This document shows, piece by piece, positions 11,380-20,815 of a stretch of 64,000 nucleotides of DNA. A model generated the notes under the pieces. That model did no database searches. It was not told the DNA's origin and worked only from the letters and a program-made list of their open reading frames with translations. The stretch is taken from contig CAUYUJ010021059.1 of assembly GCA_963575745.1 (NCBI GenBank), forward strand, positions 166,001-230,000. The letters run 5' to 3'. The stretch is from Prorocentrum cordatum (taxonomy: Eukaryota > Sar > Dinophyceae > Prorocentrales > Prorocentraceae). A program made the translations under genes and the position numbers. Positions within the stretch are counted from its first letter, which is position 1; each line of letters starts with the position of its first letter.

Positions 11380-11490
11380 CCTTCTGCAGCAAGGGGGCCG
11401 AGACCCAGCTTCAGGCTCAGCTCTTCTCTCGGATGGCGTGCTTTGCTCGAGCTGTGGCCGCCACGGTTGCTGCCCGTGACAATAGACGAG
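11380..11490 (+). pseudogene. Protein-like fragment upstream of the inverted-repeat element
   Basis: A helical, Ala/Gln/Arg-rich segment (ETQLQAQLFSRMACFARAVA) of about 35 codons reads in frame 3. A pyrimidine-rich stretch ending in CCCTCCCAG at 11527-11535 follows and looks like a 3' splice site. It may be an exon, though the intron would be under 50 bases. No family is recognised. Confidence 0.3.
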
Positions 11491-11535
11491 GGTGGTCCTC
11501 TCACCTGTTGTCCTCCGTCCGCTCTTCCCTCCCAG

Positions 11536-11659
11536 GGGGACGGCGGCACCTCGGGGAGTCCTGTCGAGCCTCAGAGTGGTTTTGCGGATCCGTCCGGGTT
11601 CGGGTTTGGTCTCAGGACGGCCGAGCCTTCTTCTCGTGACGCTGCCAGTTCGACTACAC
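11536..11659 (+). CDS. Probable exon left of inverted-repeat element A
   Basis: The segment begins just after a pyrimidine tract ending in CCCAG and reads in frame as a Gly/Ser/Pro-rich, protein-like stretch (GDGGTSGSPVEPQSG through RTAEPSSRDAASSTT). It ends at ACTACAC, immediately followed by GTAAGAGT, which matches a strong 5' splice site and is also the inner part of the element's left inverted repeat. Downstream of the element a new frame opens in helical, protein-like sequence. Family unknown; the region may belong to a decayed mobile element (see the zinc knuckle at 12147). Confidence 0.45.
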
Positions 11660-11832
11660 GTAAGAGTGACCTTTCGCCAGAGTGACCTTTGGTGCGGGCC
11701 CAATTGGGCCCCCCCGATCGCTGAATGTGATGTGATAGCAGCGCCTTGCGCGCCTGGTGGTGTCCCCACAGGGCCCCCCCTGGCCGCGGACTAACGGTCA
11801 CTCTTGCCTAGGGTCACTCTTGCGTGTAGCCG
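11651..11832. mobile_element. Introner-like inverted-repeat element, copy A
   Basis: About 180 bases are bounded by inverted repeats of about 40 bases. The left end CGACTACACGTAAGAGTGAC pairs with the right end GTCACTCTTGCGTGTAGCCG. Each arm contains the AAGAGTGACC unit twice (11662 and 11679; complements at 11797 and 11812). The left arm supplies GTAAGAG, a consensus 5' splice site, and the right arm supplies a pyrimidine-rich run ending in GTGTAG, a 3' splice site. Both flanks are protein-like. Taking the intron as GT...AG shifts the downstream frame by one base. Taking CGTAAG...GTGTAG (or GTAAG...TAGC) keeps the frame. Confidence 0.7.
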
Positions 11833-11960
11833 AGCAGTCGGCATGAAAGAGATCACCTGAAGCGACATCCTGATGTGCTGGTTTCTGAGGCTCTGGAGGC
11901 TCTGAGGGATGAGGGGCAGGAGCGTTCGGTCAGACCTCAGTTTCTTTCCGATCACGCAGG
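11830..11960 (+). CDS. Probable exon right of element A
   Basis: Directly after the GTGTAG of element A, one frame opens into a charged, helical segment (PSSRHERDHLKRHPDVLVSE and then ALEALRDEGQERS). It runs to about 11958 before the quality drops. The other two frames hit stops within 20 bases, which makes this the only plausible continuation. A frame change to VSTPHADELTRALAPSKYQE follows at about 11959, so another short intron or a frameshift lies there. No family recognised. Confidence 0.45.
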
Positions 11961-12300
11961 TTTCCACGCCTCACGCAGACGAGCTCACTCGTGCCCTAGC
12001 CCCTAGCAAGTATCAGGAGCAGGCCCTAGTGGAGGACGATCGGGAGGCCTCCCTTGGCCGCCACCACCGTCCTTGCCGCGCCGCTGCCCGCGTCTGGTAT
12101 TGTGGAACATCTCAGTGCTCGTGTCCACCGCTGGTGGGTCTCTCCTGGCCAGACCGTTCCTTGCATCATATGTGGTTTCTTCAGCACTGGAGATGCAGGG
12201 CATTTGCCTATAGATTGTGAGCTTCCGCCCACTCTCTCAGAACGGGCTGCTCGCAACCGTATGTTGTTTCTTGAGGGCTGCACCCCGCTGGCGAGGCCCG
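11959..12300 (+). pseudogene. Decayed coding region ending in a CCHC-type zinc knuckle
   Basis: Protein-like sequence continues in frame 2 (about 11959-12050, KYQEQALVEDDREASLG) and then in frame 3 (about 12060-12290). The second part contains VPCIICGFFSTGDAGHLPID then C, a C-x2-C-x9-H-x4-C arrangement at about 12145-12210, followed by LSERAARNRMLFLEGC. Knuckles of this spacing are typical of retroelement C-termini. The successive frame changes suggest a degenerate element, though very short introns cannot be excluded. No reverse transcriptase or endonuclease motif is visible. Confidence 0.4.
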
Positions 12301-12429
12301 TGTTAGGGGGGTCGTGTTCATCCTACCCCCCGCTCCCTTTGCCTCTGGCCCCGAGGTCGCCTGGCTTCGCTTGATGGTGGTATGGCCCCTATAGCCCAAT
12401 ATGTGCCATTCTTCTCACATGCACTTTCT

Positions 12430-12925
12430 GCTGGGCTGTCGTGATGGATCCGCTGCCGTGCGCGCGCGGCCCGCGCGTGCCGCGGCTGTTCATGTTCACC
12501 CGCCTGCCCGCGCCGCCGCCCAGCCTCTCCCTGTGCTGCCCGAACCCCGCCCACCCCAACGGCCGCCCGCAGACCCGCCAGAGGGATCGCGGGGGGCCCT
12601 CGTGGGACCCCTCCCCCCCCCTGCGCTCAGGTGTGCGTCGAAGCGCTTCGCGCGACGTCCCCCTCGCAGCGTCGTCTCCTGATCCTGCGCCTGCTCCCCC
12701 CCGTCCCCTTCTCCCTCGCATGATCTTGCCCCTGGCTCCTCCTGCGGCTCCTGCGTCGTCGCTGTTTCTCCGTCCCGTCCGCAGGCACATTCTGGCCCAG
12801 GCCATTTTGGCCGCTGCGGCGAGCGCTCGTGGAGAGGGCTTCCCTCGCTCGTGCCCAGGCATCCGACGATGTGATTTCTCCAATCCCAGGCCCCAGAGCT
12901 CCCGAGCCGGATCCGTTGTTTGATG
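12430..12925 (+). other. GC-rich region with weak coding character
   Basis: An open frame of about 160 codons from 12441 is Pro/Arg/Ala-rich. Only its last third (RRHILAQAILAAAASARGEG) looks like real protein. The frame starting at 12829 also has a plausible patch (ASDDVISPIPGPRAPEPDPL). These may be exons, but no boundaries can be fixed. Confidence 0.3.
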
Positions 12926-13153
12926 GTCTTTTTGCTTTGCTGTCGGGTTTGGTCAGTACGTCGACCCTTCTAGATCCAGGGTGCCCTTGTGTCCTATGTG
13001 TTCGCGTCCAGTGTTCTCCTTTTTCCTGGGGAAGTGTGGCCCTTGTAAGGATCTTGTGTCCTCTCGCGTGTCCTCTCCAATCAAACTCGACTGTACCACT
13101 GGGGTCCCCGGCGTCGCATTTTTTCCCACTGGGCGTCCCCCCCTCGAGAAATG
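12924..13153 (+). CDS. Possible exon with a Cys cluster (zinc-binding-like)
   Basis: Frame 3 is open from the TGA at 12921 to the TGA at 13152 and encodes about 76 residues. It contains VPLCPMCSRPVFSFFLGKCG and then PCK, that is C-x2-C-x11-C-x2-C, a classical four-Cys zinc-binding spacing, followed by a hydrophilic stretch ending in TGRPPLEK. The Cys spacing and composition support real coding sequence. The start is probably an exon boundary rather than an ATG. The family is not identified; it may be the last exon of the fragmentary gene to the left. Confidence 0.4.
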
Positions 13154-13469
13154 AGGCAGAAAGATGGGGTTCACAGTCAACATCCATTGTAAGAATGCGC
13201 TGCTTCATCAGGGCTACCCCTGCATCCCTGCTTTCTCGGCCCATGCTGAGCCGATGTTGACGTCCAAGGGGCTCCAAATGGCAAATGCGAATGCAAATGC
13301 GGCTTCAAGGGTCTTGCATCCTCACCTTGCACCCTTACTACAGATCTTGTCTGTAGGGCTCCAGGCCGTGTTTCCCCACGATGCGGCACTTCTCTCGCGA
13401 CGCCGGATCTCAGGTGCTGAGCGCGCACACCGTCGTAGCTCTGGGCTCGCAGCCCCGCTCACTCCCCCG

Positions 13470-13698
13470 GGGCATGCAGGCGGCGCCGGAGCCCTGGGAG
13501 GGCGCCGGACCCATCTGGAGCGCGGCAGAGAGGGTGGCGAGGGAGACCCAGAGGCGCCGCGTCGAGCTCCTCCGCGCACAGGGCGCCTCCGCCGCGGGTT
13601 CTGGCGGCCGCGGCGAGGCCAGCTGCGCCGGGCAGGAGGAGGCCCTGCGCGCGCGCCCCGCGCCGCAGGAGGCGGCGAGGCGCCCCCATCGGCCACGC
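13470..13698 (+). CDS. Possible exon, Arg/Glu/Ala-rich helical
   Basis: Frame 1 reads EPWEGAGPIWSAAERVARET and then QRRRVELLRAQGASAAG, a charged helix unlike the surrounding low-complexity sequence. It ends at CCACGC|GCAAGAG, where the left arm of inverted-repeat element B begins; GC is a permitted 5' splice site and is frequent in dinoflagellates. The upstream boundary is uncertain. No family recognised. Confidence 0.35.
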
Positions 13699-13852
13699 GC
13701 AAGAGCGACCCTTCGCTGGAGTGGCTCCTTGCGCGGGGCCCGCACGGGGTCCCGCCAGCACCTGGCTGTCGCGCTCACAGGTTGCTGGGGGGTTTGGCCT
13801 GCCCAGCGGCCCCCAGAAGCGTGGCCCTTGCCCAGGGTCGCTCAGGGTGCCA
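13693..13852. mobile_element. Introner-like inverted-repeat element, copy B (diverged)
   Basis: The left arm CACGCGCAAGAGCGACCCTT and the right arm CCCTTGCCCAGGGTCGCTCA are diverged versions of the arms in copies A and C. The interior GTGCGGGCC-like start is recognisable as GCGCGGGGCCCGCAC. The right arm has lost the TTGCGTGTAG end and instead runs CTCAG. A further right-arm-like piece lies at 14030-14057 (TGTCGCTCTGCTTGCGCGTAG). Confidence 0.5.
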
Positions 13853-14474
13853 CTCCTGGGAGGTTCGATTCAGCATCGCCGCTGGTCTGGTAGAGCCATG
13901 GTCGCAAGCAGGGAACCTCCAGCAGAATCCCGTGGGCTTAATCTGGGCTGTCTGGCTTTGTGGCCCCTTCATCGGGCTTGCTGTCCTTCTCGTTCTTACA
14001 AAGACCTCCGACCTCCCAGGAGTTGCCTCCGAATGTCGCTCTGCTTGCGCGTAGCCGACCTCAGCAGCCTGGCCTTCAGCAGCTGGGCCCCGCCAGGCGG
14101 CAGGAGGAGGCTCCGCGCGCGTGCCCTGCTGTCCAGGAGGCGGCGGAGCAGGCCGGCGCCGCGGCGGAGTCGGGCGCCTCTGGGCGTGCCACCTCCGGCT
14201 CGCAGGGCAGGCCCGGGTGCTCGCGGAGCACGCCGGGAGCCCCGCCGACAGCGCTGGGTTTCGTCTGCCGGAGCGCGCGCGTCTCTGCGCCACCAGGGCG
14301 TCGCCCCGACGGCCCAGGCACGCCACACTCGCCGCCGGCGCCGTGCGGGCTTCCCCAGCACGCCAGGGGCGCGCAGTCGCAGAAGACAGACCGCCTCTTC
14401 GTGGCCCCGTCTTCTTGCGCGGCGAAGCCGCACGGCGACCAGGGCTGCCCGCAGTCGGAGAGGGGGGTGGGCAC

Positions 14475-15403
14475 ATGTGGCATCAGCGAGGAGCTGGTCT
14501 TCGACGAGTCGGAGCTCGTGGGTCCCACGCGCAGCCTGGCGGAGCGTGCGGCAGCCGTCGTTCTGAGGAACCCGCTGTTGGTCGCGGCCGTGCTGGTGGC
14601 AGCAGGCCTGGCCGGGGCCGTGGCCAGCGCCCGCAGCGCCTTCTGCGATCCGGCGGGGTCCCTCGCGACGGCGAGGCACGCCATGGCAGCCGCGATTCCG
14701 CGAGTCGTGGTGCAGGGGGAAATCCAATGGGGTGGCAACCCGGACATGTGTGTGCTAGTGGAGGGCGAGCCCGCGAAAGTTGGTTATTCACTCGTTGTGC
14801 TGCCCTGTCGGGGCAAGCCCTTCGACTGGACAGCGCACGCCGTCGAGGAGAGTCTGGTCCTGAGGCCCGTGCTGTACCCCGAGCTGTGTATGGACAACCC
14901 GCACGGGTCGGTGCTGCAGCTTTGGCCTTGCTCGGAGGAGCCCGACGCGATGGAGAACATGAAGTTCGGGCTCCACGCCGCTGGCAGCGACGCGACCAGG
15001 GGCACCATCCGCCCAGCGAAGAACGCCTCGCTGTGCGTGAGCGTTCCCGCCAACCAGCAGGGCGTCCATTTAGGGGTCTGGCCCTGCGTGCAGGGCTCCC
15101 CCAGCGGCACGTTCATGTTCGTGGGCGCTGGCGGCCCTGCAAACGACACGCCACTCACCGCTGCCGGAGGCGGCGGTGACGCAGCGCCCCTTGCCGCCCA
15201 GGCCGAGGCCGAAGCCGCCGGGCTCGGGCCCAGCGTCTGGGGGGGCCGGGCTTCGGCCAGGGCGGGGCCCGAACCGGTGAAGGCCGCCCGCGCCGCGGGC
15301 GCAGAGGCCGCGGAGAGGGCCACTGCTGGCAAGGCCTGGCAAGCCAGCGAGGGCGCGCCGACAGACGCCGCGGAGGGCCAGGCCCAGGAGGACTCGGCGA
15401 CAC
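14475..15403 (+). CDS. Membrane-anchored protein with ricin-B-type beta-trefoil lectin-like domain (partial)
   Basis: An open frame that can be followed from 13960 becomes convincingly protein-like from about 14475. In order it has an acidic segment (EELVFDESELVG), a single hydrophobic span of about 20 residues (LLVAAVLVAAGLAGAVASAR, about 14572-14631) that should anchor it in a membrane, and then about 145 residues with a three-fold Cys/Trp pattern. Those repeats end VVLPC (about 14795), LQLWPC (about 14920) and HLGVWPC (about 15070), the last two preceded by CMDN and CVSV. This C-x(n)-[QL]xW-x-C periodicity is the signature of ricin-B-type beta-trefoil sugar-binding domains, which occur in many non-toxic proteins; nothing here suggests a toxin subunit. 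An Ala/Glu-rich tail follows. The exon appears to end at GACACGTGGGAG, inside the left arm of element C. The true start is not identified, and an acceptor-like CCCGCAG lies just upstream. Confidence 0.65.
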
Positions 15404-15556
15404 GTGGGAGTGATCCTTTGCTGGAGTGACCTTCGGTGCGGGCCTGCAAGGCGCAAGGGTGCCTGGAAGACTTGGCCTCCCGCGGCCCGCGCCCTCCCAG
15501 AGCCGCGCGCCGAACGTCGCTCTTGCCCAGGGTCACTCTTGCGCGCGGTGTAGCCC
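15395..15556. mobile_element. Introner-like inverted-repeat element, copy C
   Basis: The left arm (GACACGTGGGAGTGATCC, then CTGGAGTGACC) pairs with the right arm (GTCGCTCTTGCCCAGGGTCA, then CTCTTGCGCGCGGTGTAG). Like copy A it carries the GAGTGACC unit twice per arm, a GT-GxGAG donor on the left and a GTGTAG acceptor on the right, and it interrupts protein-like sequence. The interior starts with the same TGCGGGCC as copy A but otherwise differs, so the family is conserved mainly at its ends. The exon frame is restored only if the excised piece begins with the C before GT, exactly as in copy A. Confidence 0.65.
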
Positions 15557-15733
15557 GAGGACGCGGGGGCGGCCCAGGAGGCCAGCCGCGTCCCAGACTG
15601 GACCCAGGAGGCCGACGCTCCCCGGCTCAGGAGGCAGCGGCGCGCAGCGGCGGCAGCGGTGCAGCGGCCCGAGGCGCGCGCGGAGGCGAGACTGCGGGGG
15701 CTCGAGGCAGAGGGCGGCCAGGCCAGCACGGTC
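15554..15733 (+). CDS. Probable next exon of the lectin-like gene
   Basis: After the GTGTAG of element C, frame 2 gives about 60 codons of charged, helical sequence (EDAGAAQEASRVPDWTQEAD, then RPEARAEARLRGLEAEGGQ). It ends at a good 5' splice site, GTCGG|GTGAGCC, at 15733/15734. Composition matches the Ala/Glu/Gln-rich tail before element C. The competing frame 1 is Gly/Arg/Pro-rich, is open to TGA at about 15822 and is less protein-like. Choice of frame depends on how element C is excised. Confidence 0.45.
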
Positions 15734-15739
15734 GGGTGA

Positions 15740-16440
15740 GCCGCCGCTGCGGGGTCGCGGCCGCGCGCGCTCTGCGCACGAAGGTCCCGCTGCCGAGTGG
15801 TCCGCCGGCCGGCACATCCTGACAGTGCCCGCGGGCGCTCGGATTCGTCACTCACGAGGTTTCGTCGCCCACGCCTCGACTGCGAGTATTGAGTTGCAGC
15901 GATCTCCCGGCAGGCGCCACGAGTGTCCTTGCCAAGCGCACGCGCCCTGGATGCATGACGTTCTTTCTTGTCTACTACGTTCTCACGAGCTCGCTCCTGC
16001 CCCCCCTCCCGTAGAGAGCAGGTAGCCCCGTCGACCTAGTTAATTACTTCAGAGACAGCCATTAGGGTTATTTCGTTGTTCGGGGACGTTGTGCCGGATT
16101 GCCCGGCTGAGCTGATGATATAGCGACCCCAACCATATAGCTAGATTGGCATGCTTTCCACACCTGTACCATACTCACGCTTCTTAATCTACTATTTGCC
16201 CATGCACCTTCCTGTCCATACCGCCATGTGGCTACACGTGTATGCGTATTAGGTATACAAGACTGCATTGACGCTTCGCGCCATGGACCTTGGGTCTCTG
16301 AAGTCCGCGCGCAGGCGGAATGGTAGAGATGGAGGGAGGGAGGAAACGAGGAAGATTGATAGAAGGAGAGAGGTGGAGAGACAGGGGGAGAGACACTTAC
16401 TCGTACCTATGTGCATATCTAAATGTAGAGAATTGTGTGT
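15740..16440. other. No gene seen
   Basis: GC-rich sequence gives way at about 16020 to AT-richer unique sequence with stops in all frames. It is probably an intron or intergenic. GGAGAGA-type purine repeats start at about 16320. Confidence 0.4.
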
Positions 16441-16620
16441 ATACACGTTTGCATATACATATCTGTACAGATGTAGAGAGGGGGAGCGAGAGAGAGGGGG
16501 AGAGAGAGTAATTAAGGGAGAGAGAGGGGGAATATATATATATATATATATATAGATCTCTCTCTATAAATATAAAAGCAATCAAAGAAAGCGAGAGAGA
16601 CTGAACGATATGACCGTACA
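16440..16620. repeat. (GA)n and (TA)n microsatellites
   Basis: GAGAGGGGGAGAGAG runs at about 16470-16530 are followed by (TA)n at 16531-16553 and CTCTCT/AAAGAAAG remnants. Confidence 0.85.
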
Positions 16621-16744
16621 CACATCATACACAATAATGCATCTTTTTATGCATACGCAAAGCTGTATGTATATGTTTTGATATGTACAGATATCTGATG
16701 GCCTGCGGACCATCCCGCCACCGTGCCTTGGTTGTGGGTCAGAG

Positions 16745-17400
16745 TCCTCATGTATGCTTCTTGGTGTCTCTTCGGAGGTCTCTCGGGAGCCTCTGGGGGG
16801 CAGTTTTGAAGCCTCTTGGGAGCGTCTTGGGGGCAACTTGGGGACTTCGTGGGGCTTCCTAGGGGCCTCTTGGGGGCCTCTTGGCGGCTTCTTGGGGCCT
16901 CCTGGGGCCTCCTGGGGCGGGGAACTCGAACAGTTTGTTCGTGTCTGGGCGCCTTCTTGGGGCCCTCGGGGGCGGTCTTGGGCGTCTGCTGGGCTGTCGT
17001 GGGACCCTCTTGGACTGTCCTGGAGCCCTGTTTGGGGGCCTCTTGGGACGATCTTTGAGGCCTCGAGGGCTGCCTGGGACTTTGTGAAGCCCGGCGGAAC
17101 GAATCTGCTAAATTGTACGTCTTCCAAAGGGGTTGAAAGGATCCTTGGCCTCTCGGGGCTCTCTTCGGAGCGCTCTTGGTGTTCACTAGAACCTTTTTCG
17201 AGGCCTCTTCGGACGTCTTGATAACATCTTGGGAGTCTGGGGCGATCTTGAGACGACTCGAGGCTCTCTTGGGCCGTCTTGGCGGCCTCTTCGGTCTCTC
17301 CTGGCCAGCTTTCGGAACGCCTGGCTTCCAGAGAACGCGCGCGACACACCCCAAGAGCTCCTGGAAATTATTGGAAGTTTCCCAGACCCGTTGGGAAACT
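16745..17400. repeat. Degenerate GGCCTCTTGG-type tandem repeat, block 1
   Basis: CTTGGGGGCCTCTTGGGG-like units of 10-15 bases with extensive variation. Minus-strand frames give Pro/Arg/Lys-rich strings (PKRPPRGPQEAP-like) that are repeat artefacts. An (inactive-looking) AT-richer unique break is seen at about 17095-17130. Confidence 0.85.
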
Positions 17401-17629
17401 GGGGGCTGGGGTCTTTACGAATCTCTAGGAACGCTATGTCCTCCACCCGTCAGAACAGCAGGAGCCTTCGGGCACTCCACTACGTGTTGAAGGCACGGTG
17501 ACGGATACGCATTCGTAGTTGATGAAAAGTAGACTGTTGCCCTCGTTCTTGCTCTCTTCGTTATCTTCGTTTTCCTACTTCTCGTTTTCTTCTCCAGTCC
17601 CCGTCCTCGTCGGTGTTTTCGCGGAGGTT

Positions 17630-17960
17630 ACTCCTTGGGGGGTCTCTTCGGGGCATATCTAATGCTTATTGGGGGCCTCTTGGGGGCCTCTGAGGCCTCC
17701 CGGGAGCCTTTTGGGAGCCTCTGGGAGCTTCTTGGAATCATCATGCTGCCAACATCGATTGCTCTCAACGACCAGGTCCCGATGCGGAGTGCTTTTTTAA
17801 AAGGCGTCTGGGGGACATCTTGGGCTGTCATTGGGCTTTCTTGTGCCCGTCTTGGCCCTGTTGGGCCGTTTCGGAGCTCCTGTGGGCCGTGTTGAGGCTG
17901 GCCTTTCTTGGGGCGGTCTTGGGCCTCCTGGGTGGCCTCGGACGCACGGAACCCCTGAAG
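17630..17960. repeat. Degenerate GGCCTCTTGG-type tandem repeat, block 2
   Basis: Same repeat family as block 1, separated from it by about 230 bases of unique sequence. Confidence 0.8.
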
Positions 17961-18099
17961 AAGTGGGGATCCCAAAACCGTGCAACAAATCCCAGGGGGG
18001 CCCAGGGATCCAGGATTTAGGTCTCACTGGGGCGGGGGGTCTGGCAGCGAATAGAACCACGGAGCCTGGCTCTGTACACACATCCTATATCTCCAACCC

Positions 18100-18262
18100 G
18101 CGAAACGAACCACAGAGCAACCACGGAACAAGCCACAGGACCACCACGGCGCAACCACGGGAGAAGCCACGGGACAACCACGGGGCAACCACGGGACAAC
18201 CACGGAACATCCACGGGACAGTTTGCGAAACAATTCACGGAACAACCCGTGAAGCCACGCCC
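18100..18262. repeat. 11-bp CCACGGGACAA satellite
   Basis: Units such as CCACGGGACAA, CCACGGGGCAA and CCACGGAACAT are repeated about 14 times. A short second block lies at 18481-18525 after a 220-base unique insert. Confidence 0.9.
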
Positions 18263-18479
18263 ATACAGAGGGGGCGTTCGGCAAGGAGTGTGCCCAGAAG
18301 GCCTCAGACCCTGGAGGATTCCTTCTCTAGCGAGGGCGGAGGGTGATGTCCAGGGCCATTCCACAATTGGACTTACACCGGCTCTGAGACCGTGGAATCT
18401 TTTTCGAAGGCTTCCTTACCCAATGCCCTCGCCGTAACAAACATGTTGCAATCCACGAAGTAAGCACGTGGCGACATCG

Positions 18480-18525
18480 GGACAGCCACAGGACAACCCA
18501 CGGGACAACCACGGAGCCGCGCCCC
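18480..18525. repeat. 11-bp CCACGGGACAA satellite, second block
   Basis: Four to five units of the same 11-bp repeat (ACAGCCACAGGACAACCCAC and so on) resume after a unique insert. Confidence 0.8.
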
Positions 18526-18529
18526 GAGA

Positions 18530-19195
18530 CGGGAACGGGAACATTATCTTTGACTTGGCCCCATTTGTGGCCGGCACGTCATCTCTCAGGGGCAGTTCGC
18601 ACGCGGGACACGAAGCGAAATTGAAACCGATTTCATGTTGTGGATTCTCTGTTCCATGTCCATCTATCCGCCAGCTTCGCTTCGACTAATGTCGACGAGT
18701 GGTCTGCGCGCTCTTCTGTGGCAGTTTCGTGCAAAGGCGAGCATCTCTGGCCGAGTCGACTCGCCCGTCACGTTTTTGTCGTGTTCCCTCTTGGATTTTG
18801 GACAAACGTTTTCCCCCGAAGGGGGAAGAGGGGCCCTCCGCAAGGCCGGCGCGCGTAACATCGTCCGCCCCCTTTGCTGCCGAGGATGCGCCTCAAATAG
18901 GTCCACATTCCATACAGGGTGCGTCACTCAAGTGAATGTGCAAAGATGCACTGATGGCACGGCCTTCCATTCAAGTTGTTCGGTCAGTTTTTTGTGGATT
19001 GAGGGAACCTCCTCAACCGCTCGTAGTCGGTATCGCAGGTGCCTCTGGCGAGTAGTCACCGCCGTCCCCTGCCTTCTGCAAAAGCCTGTGTGGTTGAAAG
19101 CTGCGCGTCAGTGCAGCAATGCTAGCGGTCGGTGTGTTCCCCGAGATGTCAGAGATCCACTGGGAGAGCGCGTGAGAGGGGTCCTTTTGCGGGCC
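18530..19195. other. No gene supported
   Basis: Mixed sequence with an open frame of about 190 codons (from 18635) of unconvincing composition. No conserved motif is visible on either strand. Confidence 0.4.
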
Positions 19196-20255
19196 TGCTA
19201 AGGGCTCCTTGGGGCCTGTTGGGGAACTCTTACGGGGTTCTCGGGGCAGCTTGAGGCCTATCGGGGGCCTCCTTGGACTCTTTCGGGCCATCTTGGGGCT
19301 ATCCAGGGCCGTCTCAAAGCACTCTTGGCCCGTCTAGCGCCTTCGGATGCCGTCTGGAAAGCATCTCTGCTCCGTCATGGGGCCCTCTTGAGGCTCTTGA
19401 GGGCCGACTTGGGAGTCTCTTCGGCCGTCTTGGGCACTTGAGGGCCATCTTGAGCCGTCTGGCGCCTGCGGAGGCCGTCTGGAAAGCCTCTCTGTTCCGT
19501 CTTGGGGCCCTATTGAGGCCCTTGAGGGCCGACTTGGCAGTCTCCACGGCCGTCTTGGGCCCCCATTGAGGGCCGTCTTGGGCCGTCTTGGGGCCCTCTT
19601 GAGTCATTTGGAGTCCCTCTTGTGCCGCCTTCGGGCCCTCTTGGAGGCCTCTTGGGCCGGTATTGGCGGTATTTCAGGCATGTTGGGTCGTCTTGGGCTG
19701 TCGGAGGCCCGACAAGGGGAGGTCGTGGATCTCTTTCAAACGCCAATGGGAAATCAATGATTTTGTCCTTCGGGCCCTCTGGAAGCCTTCTTGGGGCGTC
19801 TTGAGGCGGTCTTGAGCCTTGGGTGGCTTTGGGCCTATTTTTAGGCGTCTTGGAGCCGCCTCGGGCCAGCGTGGAGGCCTCTTCGGACCCTCTTGGATCT
19901 TGCGCGATTGTGGCCCTGTTGGAGGCGGCTCGGGCAAGCACAGGGGGCGGCGGACCTAGTGGCATTCGGCCCCTCCGCCACTGAGCCTGGGGCTTGCCTC
20001 TTGGGAGGCCTCTTGGGAATAGTTAGTGGAGGCCTTTTGGGGGCATCTTAGGGGCCTTTGGTGTCTTCTTGGGGCCCCTTTGGTCGGGGGCCCTCGTGGT
20101 ATGAGGGTCCTTTGGATGGCAGGTCGAGTTCCTCGATTGGGGCCCCTCTTTGGGGCCTCTTGGACCCCTCTCGGGGGCCTCTTGGGCCCCTCCCTCTTCA
20201 AGGCCTTCTTGGGGCTCTCTTGGGTGCCAGTTGGGCCTTCTTAGAAGCCCTGAAG
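19196..20255. repeat. Degenerate GGCCGTCTTGGG/GGCCTCTTGG tandem repeat, block 3
   Basis: About 1 kb of CTTGGGCCGTCTTG- and CTTGGGGGCCTC-like units. A longer internal duplication is visible: the AGGCCGTCTGGAAAGC module at 19346-19400 recurs at 19470-19520. Confidence 0.85.
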
Positions 20256-20439
20256 ACCGAAAAGAGACGTATGCGAAAGTCACACACGCACAGCTTAGTC
20301 GTGGGCTGGCGCCCAGGGCTTTCAAAATAGCCCAAATCAGGCCCCATTAGAGCCACAGTGCCGCCCCACGGGTCCATCTTAGGACACGTGGTATGCATGG
20401 GCCCCTTCCTTCCACGCTCTTGCCATTATTTCTGATTGT

Positions 20440-20815
20440 TCCGTTGCGGGGAGTCTTCCGCGGGTCACTCGGTATGCCTCTGGCGCACGGGCGTGGCAGG
20501 CTGCCGGGCCGATTTGCAGGTGATCTCCGCCTGCGGACAGCATCGCCTCTGCTGACCAACACCCTTTTGCTCTCGGACTGGCCAAAGTTCGCCGAAGAGG
20601 TCTGCAGGTGATGTCAGCCTGCAGTCAGCGCAGCGGCTTCCGCTGATCAGTTCTCAAGAGATGGTCGCTGGAGCGACGGGGAGTTTTCAGCGGGTCACTC
20701 GGCATGCCACTCGCGCATGGGCGTGTCAGGCTGCTGGGCTGACTTGCAGGTGACCTCCGCCTGCAGACAGCAACGCCTGTGCCGACAAACACCGTTTTGC
20801 GCTCGGACCGACCAA
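20440..20815. repeat. Tandem duplication of about 140 bp (period about 232)
   Basis: About 20450-20583 (GGGGAGTCTTCCGCGGGTCA to CTCTCGGACTGGCCA) recurs at about 20678-20815 (GGGGAGTTTTCAGCGGGTCA to CGCTCGGACCGACCA) with roughly 10-15% differences. Confidence 0.85.

Noticed and set aside
12795-12825. Possible dinoflagellate spliced-leader sequence (GGCCATTTTGGCC)
   Set aside because: Only the CCATTTTGG centre matches. The flanks differ from the conserved leader and no 5' splice site follows.
14695-15130. Ricin-B-type repeats taken as a toxin gene
   Set aside because: Only the sugar-binding fold is suggested. There is no catalytic toxin domain, and the protein appears membrane-anchored.
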